The translations under genes were made by a program, and so were the position numbers. From the NCBI GenBank assembly GCA_934215405.1, contig CAKPZU010000119.1, positions 1 through 5,878 of the forward strand: a stretch of DNA of 5,878 nucleotides. The letters run 5' to 3'. How positions within the stretch are numbered: position 1 is the stretch's first letter; every line of letters begins with the position of its first letter. The notes beneath the pieces are model-generated. The model was not told where the DNA came from. It saw nothing but the letters and a program-made list of their open reading frames with translations, and searched no databases. This document shows positions 1 to 5,878 of the stretch, piece by piece. The DNA is from an uncultured Bacilli bacterium (lineage in GTDB: Bacteria; Bacillota_I; Bacilli_A; RFN20; CAG-631).

Positions 1-399
1 ACATATTCTTAATGACTGACGAGGATCCTTTCTATCAATAAATAGTGAATCAACAGCTAAGATATGATTTCTTAGAATCGGTATTTTACTATTTTCTTTT
101 TTGGAAATAAAAATCAATGGCTTTGTAGATAATTCAATATATGCTAAACAATCAAATAAGCTTAAATGATTTGAAACATAGACCCTTCCTTTTTCATGAT
201 GTGAGGTAAAAATTTCTTTATTAATTACATCTAATTTACTTCTACATAATTTATTTACCCATATAACTGTTTTACGTAAAACATTGTATCTTTGCTGTAA
301 TGAATACTTATTTTTATGTAAACGCATATGGAATAAAACTATTTGACTATATATTATACGAGGAACCGCAAATATAATAAGTATTAAATACTTTATCAA
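1..399 (-). CDS. plsC: 1-acyl-sn-glycerol-3-phosphate acyltransferase (PlsC/LPLAT family), 5' part, cut by left window edge
   Basis: Translating the minus strand from a TTG at 397-399 gives 133 residues that run open to the window edge. The family transfers an acyl group to lysophosphatidic acid at the cytoplasmic membrane, making phosphatidic acid. Visible parts are a hydrophobic N-terminal segment (about residues 4-23), acyltransferase motif I as NHLSLFD (77-83; catalytic His78 and Asp83 in the NHx4D pattern), a motif II-like KKENSKIP (100-107), and a motif III-like LFIDR (119-123). The FPEGTRS-type motif IV would lie beyond the edge. I chose the TTG because AGGAGG sits 8 nt upstream; the next in-frame ATG (residue 25) has no such site and would remove most of the membrane segment. 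The gene starts 2 nt after folA. The family call is firm. The exact acyl acceptor is inferred, since related LPLATs share these motifs. Confidence 0.87.
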   Translation of the reverse strand, partial: MIKYLILIIFAVPRIIYSQIVLFHMRLHKNKYSLQQRYNVLRKTVIWVNKLCRSKLDVINKEIFTSHHEKGRVYVSNHLSLFDCLAYIELSTKPLIFISKKENSKIPILRNHILAVDSLFIDRKDPRQSLRIC

Positions 400-401
400 T
401 T

Positions 402-872
402 TTATTTCCTCCTAATATATGTTTTTATGACAAATTCTTCTTTATCTTCAACGCTTACTAAATCAAATTCATCTTCAAAATGTGGAAAATAAGCATCTCC
501 TTGATATTCCTTTTTTACCTCTGAGACAACCATTTTATCAACATAAGGTAGGGCTAGTTTATAAATTGTTGCTCCACCGCAGACTACTAATTCTTCGTCT
601 TTATTTTGATATTCCTTTAATGTTTTGAATAAATCATGAGTAATTGTAACATCCTTATGCTCATATTTAAAATCATTTAGTGTTGCAACAATTGTCTTTC
701 TATTTTCCAAAACTTTTCCTATAGATATAAATGTTTGTTCTCCCATAATTAAGGTTTTATGCAATGTATAATTTTTAAAATGAAGGAAATCCTCTTTAAT
801 ATGCCAAGGAATTTTATTATTTATGCCAATAACTCTATTTGCTTTACAAAATGCAACAATTAATGAAATCAT
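402..872 (-). CDS. folA: Dihydrofolate reductase
   Basis: This cytosolic enzyme reduces dihydrofolate to tetrahydrofolate with NADPH, recycling the dihydrofolate released by ThyA next door. The 156 residues are close to the usual bacterial length of about 160. Diagnostic stretches are VIGINNKIPWHIKEDF (14-29), with Trp23 and the catalytic acid Asp28, followed by Phe32. MGEQTFISIG (43-52) is the cofactor-loop helix, and Arg58 is the substrate-glutamate arginine. CGGATIY (98-104) is the glycine pair that contacts the nicotinamide cofactor, and GDAYFP (125-130) is the late family motif. Two oddities are seen. Glu45 replaces the arginine of the common MGRxT motif, which contacts the NADPH 2'-phosphate in known structures. 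Cys98 occupies the position of E. coli Ile94, which lines the trimethoprim site. The start overlaps the thyA stop as ATGA, and AAAGGAG lies about 10 nt upstream. Its last codons carry the plsC ribosome binding site. Confidence 0.96.
   Translation of the reverse strand: MISLIVAFCKANRVIGINNKIPWHIKEDFLHFKNYTLHKTLIMGEQTFISIGKVLENRKTIVATLNDFKYEHKDVTITHDLFKTLKEYQNKDEELVVCGGATIYKLALPYVDKMVVSEVKKEYQGDAYFPHFEDEFDLVSVEDKEEFVIKTYIRRK
408..413 (-). promoter_or_regulatory. plsC ribosome binding site formed by the last folA arginine codons
   Basis: A full AGGAGG on the minus strand consists of the two penultimate folA codons (AGG AGG, Arg154-Arg155). It sits 8 nt before the TTG start of plsC. This site decides the plsC start: the perfect match to the 16S tail would offset the weak TTG codon. 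It also fixes the Arg-Arg at the FolA C-terminus. Confidence 0.8.
869..872 (-). promoter_or_regulatory. ATGA stop/start overlap between thyA and folA
   Basis: The thyA stop TGA and the folA ATG share ATGA. The folA ribosome binding site AAAGGAG (883-889) lies within the last thyA codons. Coupling the two matches their roles, since each turn of ThyA produces one dihydrofolate that FolA must reduce. Confidence 0.75.
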
Positions 873-1741
873 ACAGCTATTTCTCCTTTAATTACTGGCC
901 ATGGATCATAATTAATTAATTCAAAATCTTCGAATTTAAATTCAGTAATTGATTTAGCTGTGTCATTTTTGATTAATAATTGAGGTAGCTTCCTACATTC
1001 TCTATTTAACTGCATTTTAACCTGTTCAACATGGTTAACATAAATATGAGCATCACCAAATGTATGGACAAAATCACCAAGTTTTAGGTTGCATACCTTT
1101 GCAAGCATCATAGTTAATGTGGCGTAAGAAGCAATGTTAAATGGCACACCCAAGAACACATCTGCACTTCTTTGATAAAGCTGACAAGATAATCTATCAT
1201 CCTCATCAACATAAAATTGTACAAAGGCATGGCATGGTGGAAGAGCCATTTTATCAATTTGTGCTGGATTCCAAGCACAAATAATATGACGTCTTGAAAA
1301 CTTATTTGTTTTTAAATCATGCTCTAATTCCTTTATTTGGTCAACACCAAAAAAATCACGCCACTGGTGGCCATAAACCGGTCCTAAATCGCCCCATTTT
1401 TTAGCAAATTCATCATTATTTGCAACTTTTTCAGCAAATTCCTTTATCGTTTCATTTTGATATTCATCTGATTTCTTATATTTTTCAAATGGCCATTCAT
1501 CCCAAATATGAACATTTTGCTTTACGAGAGGTTGAATATTTGTTGATCCTGAAATAAACCATAATAGCTCAACTAAAACTCCTCTAAAGAAAACTTTTTT
1601 TGTTGTAAGTAAAGGGAAGCCATCATTTAAATCATAACGGCATTGATAGCCAAATAATGAAATTGTTCCTGTATTTGTTCTATCATGCTTATACTTTCCC
1701 TTATTTAAAATATCTTGGCATAACTTTTTATATTGCTCCAT
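869..1741 (-). CDS. thyA: Thymidylate synthase (ThyA, folate-dependent)
   Basis: ThyA methylates dUMP to dTMP with methylene-tetrahydrofolate and releases dihydrofolate; it works as a homodimer in the cytosol. The 290 residues lie between the E. coli length (264) and the L. casei length (316), the extra length being a short small-domain insert around residues 85-115. Motifs in order: phosphate-binding Arg21 in DRTNTGT; FPLLTTKK (42-49); IWDEW (79-83); GPVYGHQWR (120-128); the arginine pair Arg150-Arg151 donated to the partner subunit; LPPCHAFVQF with nucleophile Cys170; QRSADVFLGVPFN (190-202), including Asp194 and Asn202; and GDAHIYVNH (229-237), which binds the dUMP sugar. The C-terminus is PWPVIKGEIAV, where PxP then IKxxVAV is usual. 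AGGAGA lies 5 nt before the ATG. The gene follows acpS after 55 nt that contain a hairpin, and its TGA overlaps the folA start. No key residue is missing. Confidence 0.98.
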   Translation of the reverse strand: MEQYKKLCQDILNKGKYKHDRTNTGTISLFGYQCRYDLNDGFPLLTTKKVFFRGVLVELLWFISGSTNIQPLVKQNVHIWDEWPFEKYKKSDEYQNETIKEFAEKVANNDEFAKKWGDLGPVYGHQWRDFFGVDQIKELEHDLKTNKFSRRHIICAWNPAQIDKMALPPCHAFVQFYVDEDDRLSCQLYQRSADVFLGVPFNIASYATLTMMLAKVCNLKLGDFVHTFGDAHIYVNHVEQVKMQLNRECRKLPQLLIKNDTAKSITEFKFEDFELINYDPWPVIKGEIAV

Positions 1742-1746
1742 AAATG

Positions 1747-1752
1747 TCTCCT
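1747..1752 (-). promoter_or_regulatory. thyA ribosome binding site
   Basis: On the minus strand AGGAGA lies 5 nt before the thyA ATG at 1739-1741. It is the only strong Shine-Dalgarno sequence in the 55-nt acpS-thyA gap, so thyA has its own ribosome entry and does not depend on coupling to acpS. Confidence 0.75.
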
Positions 1753-1768
1753 ATTTTAATATGATAAA

Positions 1769-1790
1769 ACATGCACCATTAGATGCATGT
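1769..1790 (-). terminator. Hairpin between acpS and thyA, possible weak terminator or processing site
   Basis: Read on the minus strand, ACATGCATC and GGTGCATGT form a 9-bp stem (eight Watson-Crick pairs and one G-U) closed by a TAAT loop. Only four T follow in a row before an A. Past one mismatched base on each side, three more A-T pairs can form. It begins 6 nt after the acpS stop and ends about 27 nt before the thyA start. A short stem with a poor U-tract argues for partial termination, mRNA end protection or cleavage rather than a full stop. I find no good promoter after it, so thyA probably depends on read-through. Confidence 0.4.
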
Positions 1791-1796
1791 ATTAAA

Positions 1797-2126
1797 TTAT
1801 TCTATAACAACAACAGCAACTGCTAAACCTGCATCGTGTGATAATGTTAATCTAGCATTAGGAATTCCTTTAAATTTAGGCACTCCATTTTCATCTTTAT
1901 ATATAGAAAAATCAGGTAAAGATATTCCATCATACTTATTTACACCAATTGCTTTTAAATAAGCCTCTTTACTAGCAAGCCTTCCAGCCATAAATTCCAT
2001 AGCTCTTTTTTTGTCAGTTTTCATATAAGAATTAAATTCAACCATCTCTTTTTTTGAAAGAATGTTATTTGCAACCTTATTAGATAAACTAGCAACACTT
2101 ACAATATCAATTCCGATTCCCTTCAT
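1797..2126 (-). CDS. acpS: Holo-[acyl-carrier-protein] synthase
   Basis: AcpS moves the 4'-phosphopantetheine arm of coenzyme A onto a serine of acyl carrier protein, switching on ACP for fatty acid synthesis. Evidence is the N-terminal GIGIDIV (3-9), with Mg-binding Asp7; the core helix AGRLASKEAYLKA (47-59), with Glu54 and Lys58; and LTLSHDAGLAVAVVVI (93-108), the final strand pair. At 109 residues it is shorter than the usual 118-125: the short link from the hinge to the LTLSHD strand lacks much of the usual helix. The usual arginine after GIDIVEI (Arg14 in B. subtilis) is replaced by Ser13; that arginine touches ACP in known complexes. The start follows the upstream peptidase gene by 7 nt. 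The catalytic residues are present, so I expect an active trimeric enzyme. Confidence 0.93.
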   Translation of the reverse strand: MKGIGIDIVSVASLSNKVANNILSKKEMVEFNSYMKTDKKRAMEFMAGRLASKEAYLKAIGVNKYDGISLPDFSIYKDENGVPKFKGIPNARLTLSHDAGLAVAVVVIE

Positions 2127-2133
2127 ATAAAAT

Positions 2134-3411
2134 TCACTCTCCTTTTAAAACAACGACTGTCATAATTGCCTTACACATTTTTTTAAAAGCATTATTAATA
2201 TCATTTAAATTAATTTGCTTTACCTCATCAATTTCCAAAAAGAAATCATTGCATGAGGTAAACATGTCATATACATAACTGCTTGAAATACTACCTTCCG
2301 TTTCATAAACCCTTAAGGTATTTCCATAATGAATTCTTTTTAATTCATTCAAGTCATTTTCTGTCATACTTAATTTATATGATAAATTAAACACCTCTTT
2401 AAGCTTTGTAAGAATGCTTTTACAATCATCAGTTATATTATAAAATATTATGCAATCAAGGTCAATATTACTAATGACTGTGTAGTCAAATAAATTTGTC
2501 AAAATTTTATCCTTTAGCCATTTTTCAGATAGTCTTCCACTGCTTGCAAATAAATAATCTAAAATGAAATAGTAGCAAAAATAGTCCTTGTCCTTCACTT
2601 GCTTATTTCTTTCAGGCATTAGCTTAAGCAAGCAGGCAAATCGTGGTATAGATATTGTTGGTAAATAATATTCCTTAAAATCTGCTTTTACATTATTTGG
2701 TTCATTTATTCTTATTTCTTTTTTATCAATAATGCATCTATTTGAAATCAAGTTATCATTTAAAAATTTTTCAAGAATGTTTGGATTTATGTTTCCACTA
2801 ACAACTAATGTTAAGTTACTAGGGTCATAATATTTATCAAAAACCGCTTTAAGCATTAATTCATCCATTTCTAATATATTTTTATTGCTACCAATTATAT
2901 CTTTATTTATTGGGTGCTTAAAATATGCTTGCTTTAATATTTTACTATTTAATATTGATTGAGGATCCTCCTCATACATTTTCTTTTCTTGTAATATAAT
3001 TTGCTTTTCATTTTCTATTTGCTTAGAAGTTGAAGTAAATGATGAAACCATTGTAAGGAAAATTTTTAGGCATTCATAAAAATTTTCTTGTGTTTGAAAA
3101 TAATAAACAGTTTTTTCATAAGTCGTATAGGCATTACTATTAGCACCAAGTTTTGACAATAAATCACTAGCATCCTTATTTTCTATACTAAACATTCTGT
3201 GCTCTAAAAAATGAGCGGTTCCCCAAGGAATCTTTTTATATTTGCCATTTATCTTTATACTATTTAAGCAATCAAAATGTCCAAAATTACAAACAATATA
3301 GCATGACTTAAAAGCAAATTCTTTTTTATACAAAAGAACCACCTTCATCTTATTTTTCAAGGTTACTGTATATGTTGTTTCTAATATTTTTTTATAAAAA
3401 TTTTTCTTCAT
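2134..3411 (-). CDS. ymfH: M16-family zinc metallopeptidase subunit with HxxEH site (YmfH-like)
   Basis: The 425 residues match the length of the B. subtilis YmfH-type M16B subunits. The inverted zinc motif is HFLEH (67-71): His67 and His71 as metal ligands and Glu70 as the catalytic base. Glu135 and Glu142, seven residues apart in NEKQIILQEKKMYEEDP, fit the accessory and third-ligand glutamates of pitrilysin. LGANSNAYT (88-96) is the usual substrate-cleft segment, and YDPSNLTLVVSGNI (195-208) ends the first M16 domain. The second domain lacks the RxxxGLxY signature, which the upstream gene product has, so a heterodimer is likely. No signal peptide or membrane helix is seen, so the protein is probably cytosolic. 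Its ATG overlaps the upstream stop as ATGA, with AAAGGA 6 nt before it. Databases link YmfF/YmfH-type proteins to EF-P modification; the true substrate here is unknown. Confidence 0.85.
   Translation of the reverse strand: MKKNFYKKILETTYTVTLKNKMKVVLLYKKEFAFKSCYIVCNFGHFDCLNSIKINGKYKKIPWGTAHFLEHRMFSIENKDASDLLSKLGANSNAYTTYEKTVYYFQTQENFYECLKIFLTMVSSFTSTSKQIENEKQIILQEKKMYEEDPQSILNSKILKQAYFKHPINKDIIGSNKNILEMDELMLKAVFDKYYDPSNLTLVVSGNINPNILEKFLNDNLISNRCIIDKKEIRINEPNNVKADFKEYYLPTISIPRFACLLKLMPERNKQVKDKDYFCYYFILDYLFASSGRLSEKWLKDKILTNLFDYTVISNIDLDCIIFYNITDDCKSILTKLKEVFNLSYKLSMTENDLNELKRIHYGNTLRVYETEGSISSSYVYDMFTSCNDFFLEIDEVKQINLNDINNAFKKMCKAIMTVVVLKGE
2139..2146 (-). promoter_or_regulatory. acpS ribosome binding site inside the end of the upstream peptidase gene
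   Basis: AAAAGGAG on the minus strand forms part of the last codons (Lys-Gly-Glu) of the HxxEH peptidase gene. It ends 12 nt before the acpS ATG, which is longer than the usual 5-9 nt. No closer in-frame start exists. Translation of acpS is therefore probably tied to ribosomes finishing the upstream gene. Confidence 0.6.
3408..3411 (-). promoter_or_regulatory. ATGA stop/start overlap between the two M16 genes
   Basis: The TGA of the ymfF-like gene and the ATG of the ymfH-like gene share ATGA, and AAAGGA (3418-3423) stands 6 nt upstream. This arrangement favours translational coupling and equal output, which fits two subunits of one complex. Confidence 0.75.
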
Positions 3412-4694
3412 AGTTTTTCCTTTGTTATCACGCCATAGGTCATATATTCTAATTCTTTACTAACTTTGATAATATCATCCATACTAATAGATAAATACTT
3501 GTTACAAATGTCATCTAAATCAAATTCCTTATTAAAGTTATGATACACCTTTATCATATTTAAAGTTTCAAATAAAGTATCATCCATTCCTCTTAAGTCA
3601 TTTATAGCCATTTTTTTAGCTATTTCAAGTTCTTCAAGGCTTATGTTACCAACCTTTATTGAATCAATTTGCTCTTTAACCTCTAAAATTACTTTTAATA
3701 CATTTTCATTAGAAACAGCAGTAGTTATTAAAAAATAGCCATAATATGCTGAATAAGAAGAAGAAATTGAATAGCAAAGTCCTTTTTCTTCTCTAATTAC
3801 CTTATTAAATTTTGAACTTAAAGTTCCTGATAAAATTATTTTCAAAAGGCGAAATGTATAATTTCTTTCGTCATTAAATAAAATAGGAATGCGATAAAGG
3901 ATTACAAGCTTGGCCTGTTTTACATCTTTATTTATAATAATTGGTTCATATTTCTTATCTAAAATCAATGAAAAAACATCTAATTTATTATTTTTAACTT
4001 TTTTATGCAAATAATATTTTTTTATTAAGGAAGCAACACTTTTATATGTCACATCTCCAGAAACGTAAATATCAAATGGCGAGTTAACAATATCTTTATA
4101 GTATTTATAAATGTTTTTATTATTAAATTTTTCAATAACAGTATAATCACCCATTTTAAAGGCACAAAGAGCACTTTTTTTATCATTTGCTAATTTCTTT
4201 TTAATTTCATTAACAATATAAGGAAAGTCATATTCTTCATTACTTTTAGCATCTATTAAGCAATTTTCCTTACATATTTCAAATATTTCTTCATTAAGGC
4301 TTTTATCAATTATATAAGGATTATAAACTATTTCATATAATAATTTTATCGCTTCTTCGAATAATAAACTATCATTAAAGAACTTAGGATTTATAATATT
4401 AGCATAAACATCAAAGGTTAGTAATTGATTAATATAGTTGATTTTTATACCAATAACTCCACCATATAAGCTCTCTACCTTTTTATTTAAAAGTTCTATA
4501 CTTGGATAATTTAATGAGCAATTGCCTAAATATTTAGCTAAAATGTTATTAGCTGATATTTTTTCATAGCTATATTTTTGCTTATAAACAATACTAATTG
4601 TTATAGATTTAAATTTTTTACATTTGCTAATATAAAGATTATTAATTCTTCCAAGCTTTACATGTTTAATTTTCTTCATATTCGTCATCATCAT
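3408..4694 (-). CDS. ymfF: M16-family peptidase-like subunit without zinc motif (YmfF-like)
   Basis: This 428-residue protein has the two-domain M16 length but no HxxEH: the equivalent region reads ILAKYLGNCSLNYPS (51-65), followed by the YmfF-like LNKKVESLYGG (69-79). The first domain ends near FDIYVSGDV (207-215). In the second domain, SGTLSSKFNKVIREEKGLCY (289-308) carries Arg301 and Tyr308, seven residues apart like the Arg/Tyr pair that binds substrate in M16 enzymes. It therefore appears to supply the non-metal half of the site for the HxxEH protein encoded next. It has many Lys, Asn and Ile residues, as expected for an AT-rich genome. The start is uncertain: three ATGs in a row (4686-4694) or the ATG at 4677-4679, which gives the more usual MKKIKHVKLG. 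None has a strong Shine-Dalgarno; AGAGAAG lies roughly 15 nt upstream. The start region lies inside the end of ftsK. Confidence 0.8.
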   Translation of the reverse strand: MMMTNMKKIKHVKLGRINNLYISKCKKFKSITISIVYKQKYSYEKISANNILAKYLGNCSLNYPSIELLNKKVESLYGGVIGIKINYINQLLTFDVYANIINPKFFNDSLLFEEAIKLLYEIVYNPYIIDKSLNEEIFEICKENCLIDAKSNEEYDFPYIVNEIKKKLANDKKSALCAFKMGDYTVIEKFNNKNIYKYYKDIVNSPFDIYVSGDVTYKSVASLIKKYYLHKKVKNNKLDVFSLILDKKYEPIIINKDVKQAKLVILYRIPILFNDERNYTFRLLKIILSGTLSSKFNKVIREEKGLCYSISSSYSAYYGYFLITTAVSNENVLKVILEVKEQIDSIKVGNISLEELEIAKKMAINDLRGMDDTLFETLNMIKVYHNFNKEFDLDDICNKYLSISMDDIIKVSKELEYMTYGVITKEKL

Positions 4695-5878
4695 TTGAAA
4701 TTAATACTTCTCTAGGTTTTGAACCATTTTCTGGGCCAACAATTCCTTCTTCCTCAAGCATATCAATATATCTAGCAGCCTTTTGATAGCCAATTCCAAA
4801 CTTCCTTTGCAAATATGATGTTGAGGCTTTTTGCTCAGTTATTACTAAATCCTTTACTTGATTATATAAATCATCATTCGTTGCATCATTATCTTGCTGT
4901 TGATTTACCATATATTTTAATTTCTCTTCATCTTGGATTTCTTGTTCTGTTCTTAAATCCATAAATTTTGGATCATATTGTGGTGGAAGTTGATTTTTGC
5001 AAAATTCAACTACATCATCAATTTCCTTATCAGATACATAAACACCTTGAACTCTTCTTAAGCCAGTAAAATCAGGAGTAATTAAAAGCATATCTCCATT
5101 ATTCAATAATTTTTCTGCACCACCACAATCAATAACTGTTCTTGAGTCGACAAGAGATGATAGTCTAAATGTCATACGACATGGCAAATTTGCTTTAATG
5201 CTTCCAGATATTATATTAACATCTGGCCTTTGTGTTGAAAGCACTAAATGAATACCAGCAGCTCTTCCAAGCTGAGCAAGTTTTTGAATCTTTTCCTCAA
5301 CAATATTTTTGCTCTTGCAAAGCATAAGCTCTGCAAATTCATCAACTACTAAAATGATAAAAGGCATTTTTTCTTTCTTTTCTAGTTCCATTTTTTCATT
5401 ATAGGATGCGATATTTTTTACTCCGACAGCTGAAAAATATGTGAATCTTCTATCCATTTCTAAGCACAATTTTTCAAGAGCGACACGCGCCTTTTCACTT
5501 TCAGTAATTATTGGACATAAAAGATGTGGAATGTCTTTATAAAATAGCATTTCAACCTTTTTAGGATCAACCATAATAAAACGTACTTCATTTGGCTTAT
5601 AATTCATTAACAAACTTAAGATAATTGAATTTGCACAAACTGATTTACCTGAGTTAGTAGCACCACAAATCAAACAATGAGGCATATTACAAATTGCAAA
5701 AGATAATGGAGTTCCGGTAATATCCTTTCCAATTGGTACATATAGCTTCTCTTTTTTCTTTGGCATAGTCATAATAACTTCCTTTAAACCAACCATTGCT
5801 CTATGGACGTTTGGAATTTCTATACCTATTGCTGCTTTACCAGGAATTGGCGATTCAATACGTACAGAGCTAACACCT
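4666..5878 (-). CDS. ftsK: DNA translocase FtsK/SpoIIIE, C-terminal motor and gamma domain, cut by right window edge
   Basis: The frame stays open to the window edge, giving 403 visible residues. The ATG at 5794-5796 is internal, because the 27 residues before it contain VRIESPIPGKAAIGIEIPN, a conserved FtsK motor stretch. FtsK forms a hexameric ATP-driven pump at the septum that moves chromosome ends out of the closing division site. Visible parts are Walker A GATNSGKS (72-79), Walker B ILVVDEFAEL (175-184) and LGRAAGIHLVLSTQRPDV with the sensor region. These are followed by DSRTVIDCGGAEKLLNNGD, a Gln/Glu-rich linker and the gamma winged helix (about 335-395), whose FGIGYQKAARYIDMLEEEGI is the sequence-reading helix pair. 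The membrane and linker domains lie outside the window. After the gamma domain comes an acidic tail, SNDDDEYEEN, whose codons overlap the next gene's start. Division FtsK and sporulation SpoIIIE cannot be told apart from this part. Confidence 0.96.
   Translation of the reverse strand, partial: GVSSVRIESPIPGKAAIGIEIPNVHRAMVGLKEVIMTMPKKKEKLYVPIGKDITGTPLSFAICNMPHCLICGATNSGKSVCANSIILSLLMNYKPNEVRFIMVDPKKVEMLFYKDIPHLLCPIITESEKARVALEKLCLEMDRRFTYFSAVGVKNIASYNEKMELEKKEKMPFIILVVDEFAELMLCKSKNIVEEKIQKLAQLGRAAGIHLVLSTQRPDVNIISGSIKANLPCRMTFRLSSLVDSRTVIDCGGAEKLLNNGDMLLITPDFTGLRRVQGVYVSDKEIDDVVEFCKNQLPPQYDPKFMDLRTEQEIQDEEKLKYMVNQQQDNDATNDDLYNQVKDLVITEQKASTSYLQRKFGIGYQKAARYIDMLEEEGIVGPENGSKPREVLISNDDDEYEEN
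4677..4694 (-). promoter_or_regulatory. Clustered start codons of the ymfF-like gene within the ftsK end
   Basis: The FtsK codons for Asp-Asp-Asp-Glu-Tyr, read in another frame, give ATGATGATG and, two codons later, another ATG, all in the frame of the next gene. Initiation at the first gives a 29-nt overlap with ftsK and at the last a 14-nt overlap. With only a weak purine tract upstream, translation probably depends on terminating or reinitiating FtsK ribosomes. Confidence 0.5.

Noticed and set aside
325..327. ATG (residue 25 of the plsC frame) as the plsC start
   Set aside because: It has no ribosome binding site and would remove the hydrophobic N-terminus; the TTG at 397-399 has a perfect AGGAGG at good spacing.
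1752..1777. Promoter for thyA in the acpS-thyA gap
   Set aside because: TAAAAT resembles a -10 box, but nothing like TTGACA lies 16-18 nt upstream, and transcription would begin at about the ribosome binding site. Not supported.
5794..5796. ATG as the true start of a 376-residue FtsK-like ATPase
   Set aside because: The 27 in-frame codons before it to the window edge encode a conserved FtsK motor stretch (VRIESPIPGKAAIGIEIPN), so the gene continues beyond the window.
1..5878. Alternative genetic code (TGA as tryptophan), given the AT-rich Mollicute-like look
   Set aside because: Three genes end at TGA exactly where, or just before, the next gene starts, and tryptophan codons are TGG, so the standard bacterial code fits.
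1..5878. Defence system, mobile element, CRISPR array, tRNA or riboswitch
   Set aside because: Housekeeping genes fill nearly the whole window with a largest gap of 55 nt. I saw no spaced repeats, terminal inverted repeats, transposase or RNA-gene signatures on either strand.

Overview
The window comes from a low-GC Bacillota-type chromosome. It is strongly AT-rich with A/T-biased codons, and the ribosome binding sites are of the AGGAGG kind. The ftsK / paired-M16-peptidase order resembles the B. subtilis ftsK(spoIIIE)-ymfF-ymfH neighbourhood. The standard bacterial code applies: thyA and both M16 genes end in TGA, and tryptophan is encoded by TGG, so this is not a Mycoplasma-type code-4 genome. 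The most I would infer is an uncultured gut-type member of the Bacilli/Erysipelotrichia/Acholeplasma side of the phylum; I cannot name a species.

All seven genes lie on the minus strand and are read from the right edge to the left. In transcription order they are: ftsK (3' two-fifths to half, cut by the right edge), an M16 peptidase-like subunit without a metal site (ymfF-like), an M16 peptidase with HxxEH (ymfH-like), acpS, thyA, folA and plsC (5' part, cut by the left edge). Spacing is very tight: an overlap of 14-29 nt, an overlap of 4 nt, a gap of 7 nt, a gap of 55 nt, an overlap of 4 nt and a gap of 2 nt. The layout suggests one operon with translational coupling. The only real intergenic space is the 55 nt between acpS and thyA, which holds a 9-bp hairpin that could be a weak terminator or a processing site. 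No non-coding stretch exceeds 55 nt.

The functions are housekeeping. FtsK is the DNA translocase that clears chromosomes from the division septum. The two M16 proteins carry complementary halves of one active site and probably form a heterodimer. AcpS activates acyl carrier protein for fatty acid synthesis, and PlsC makes phosphatidic acid, so both serve membrane lipid synthesis. ThyA and FolA form the thymidylate cycle: ThyA makes dTMP and dihydrofolate, and FolA reduces the dihydrofolate back to tetrahydrofolate.

I see no mobile element, CRISPR array, RNA gene, phage gene or defence system, and no convincing new system. The points most worth a second look are an acidic residue in the NADPH 2'-phosphate region of FolA, the split-site M16 pair with acpS as its downstream neighbour, the acpS-thyA hairpin, and an acidic FtsK tail whose codons double as the start codons of the next gene.
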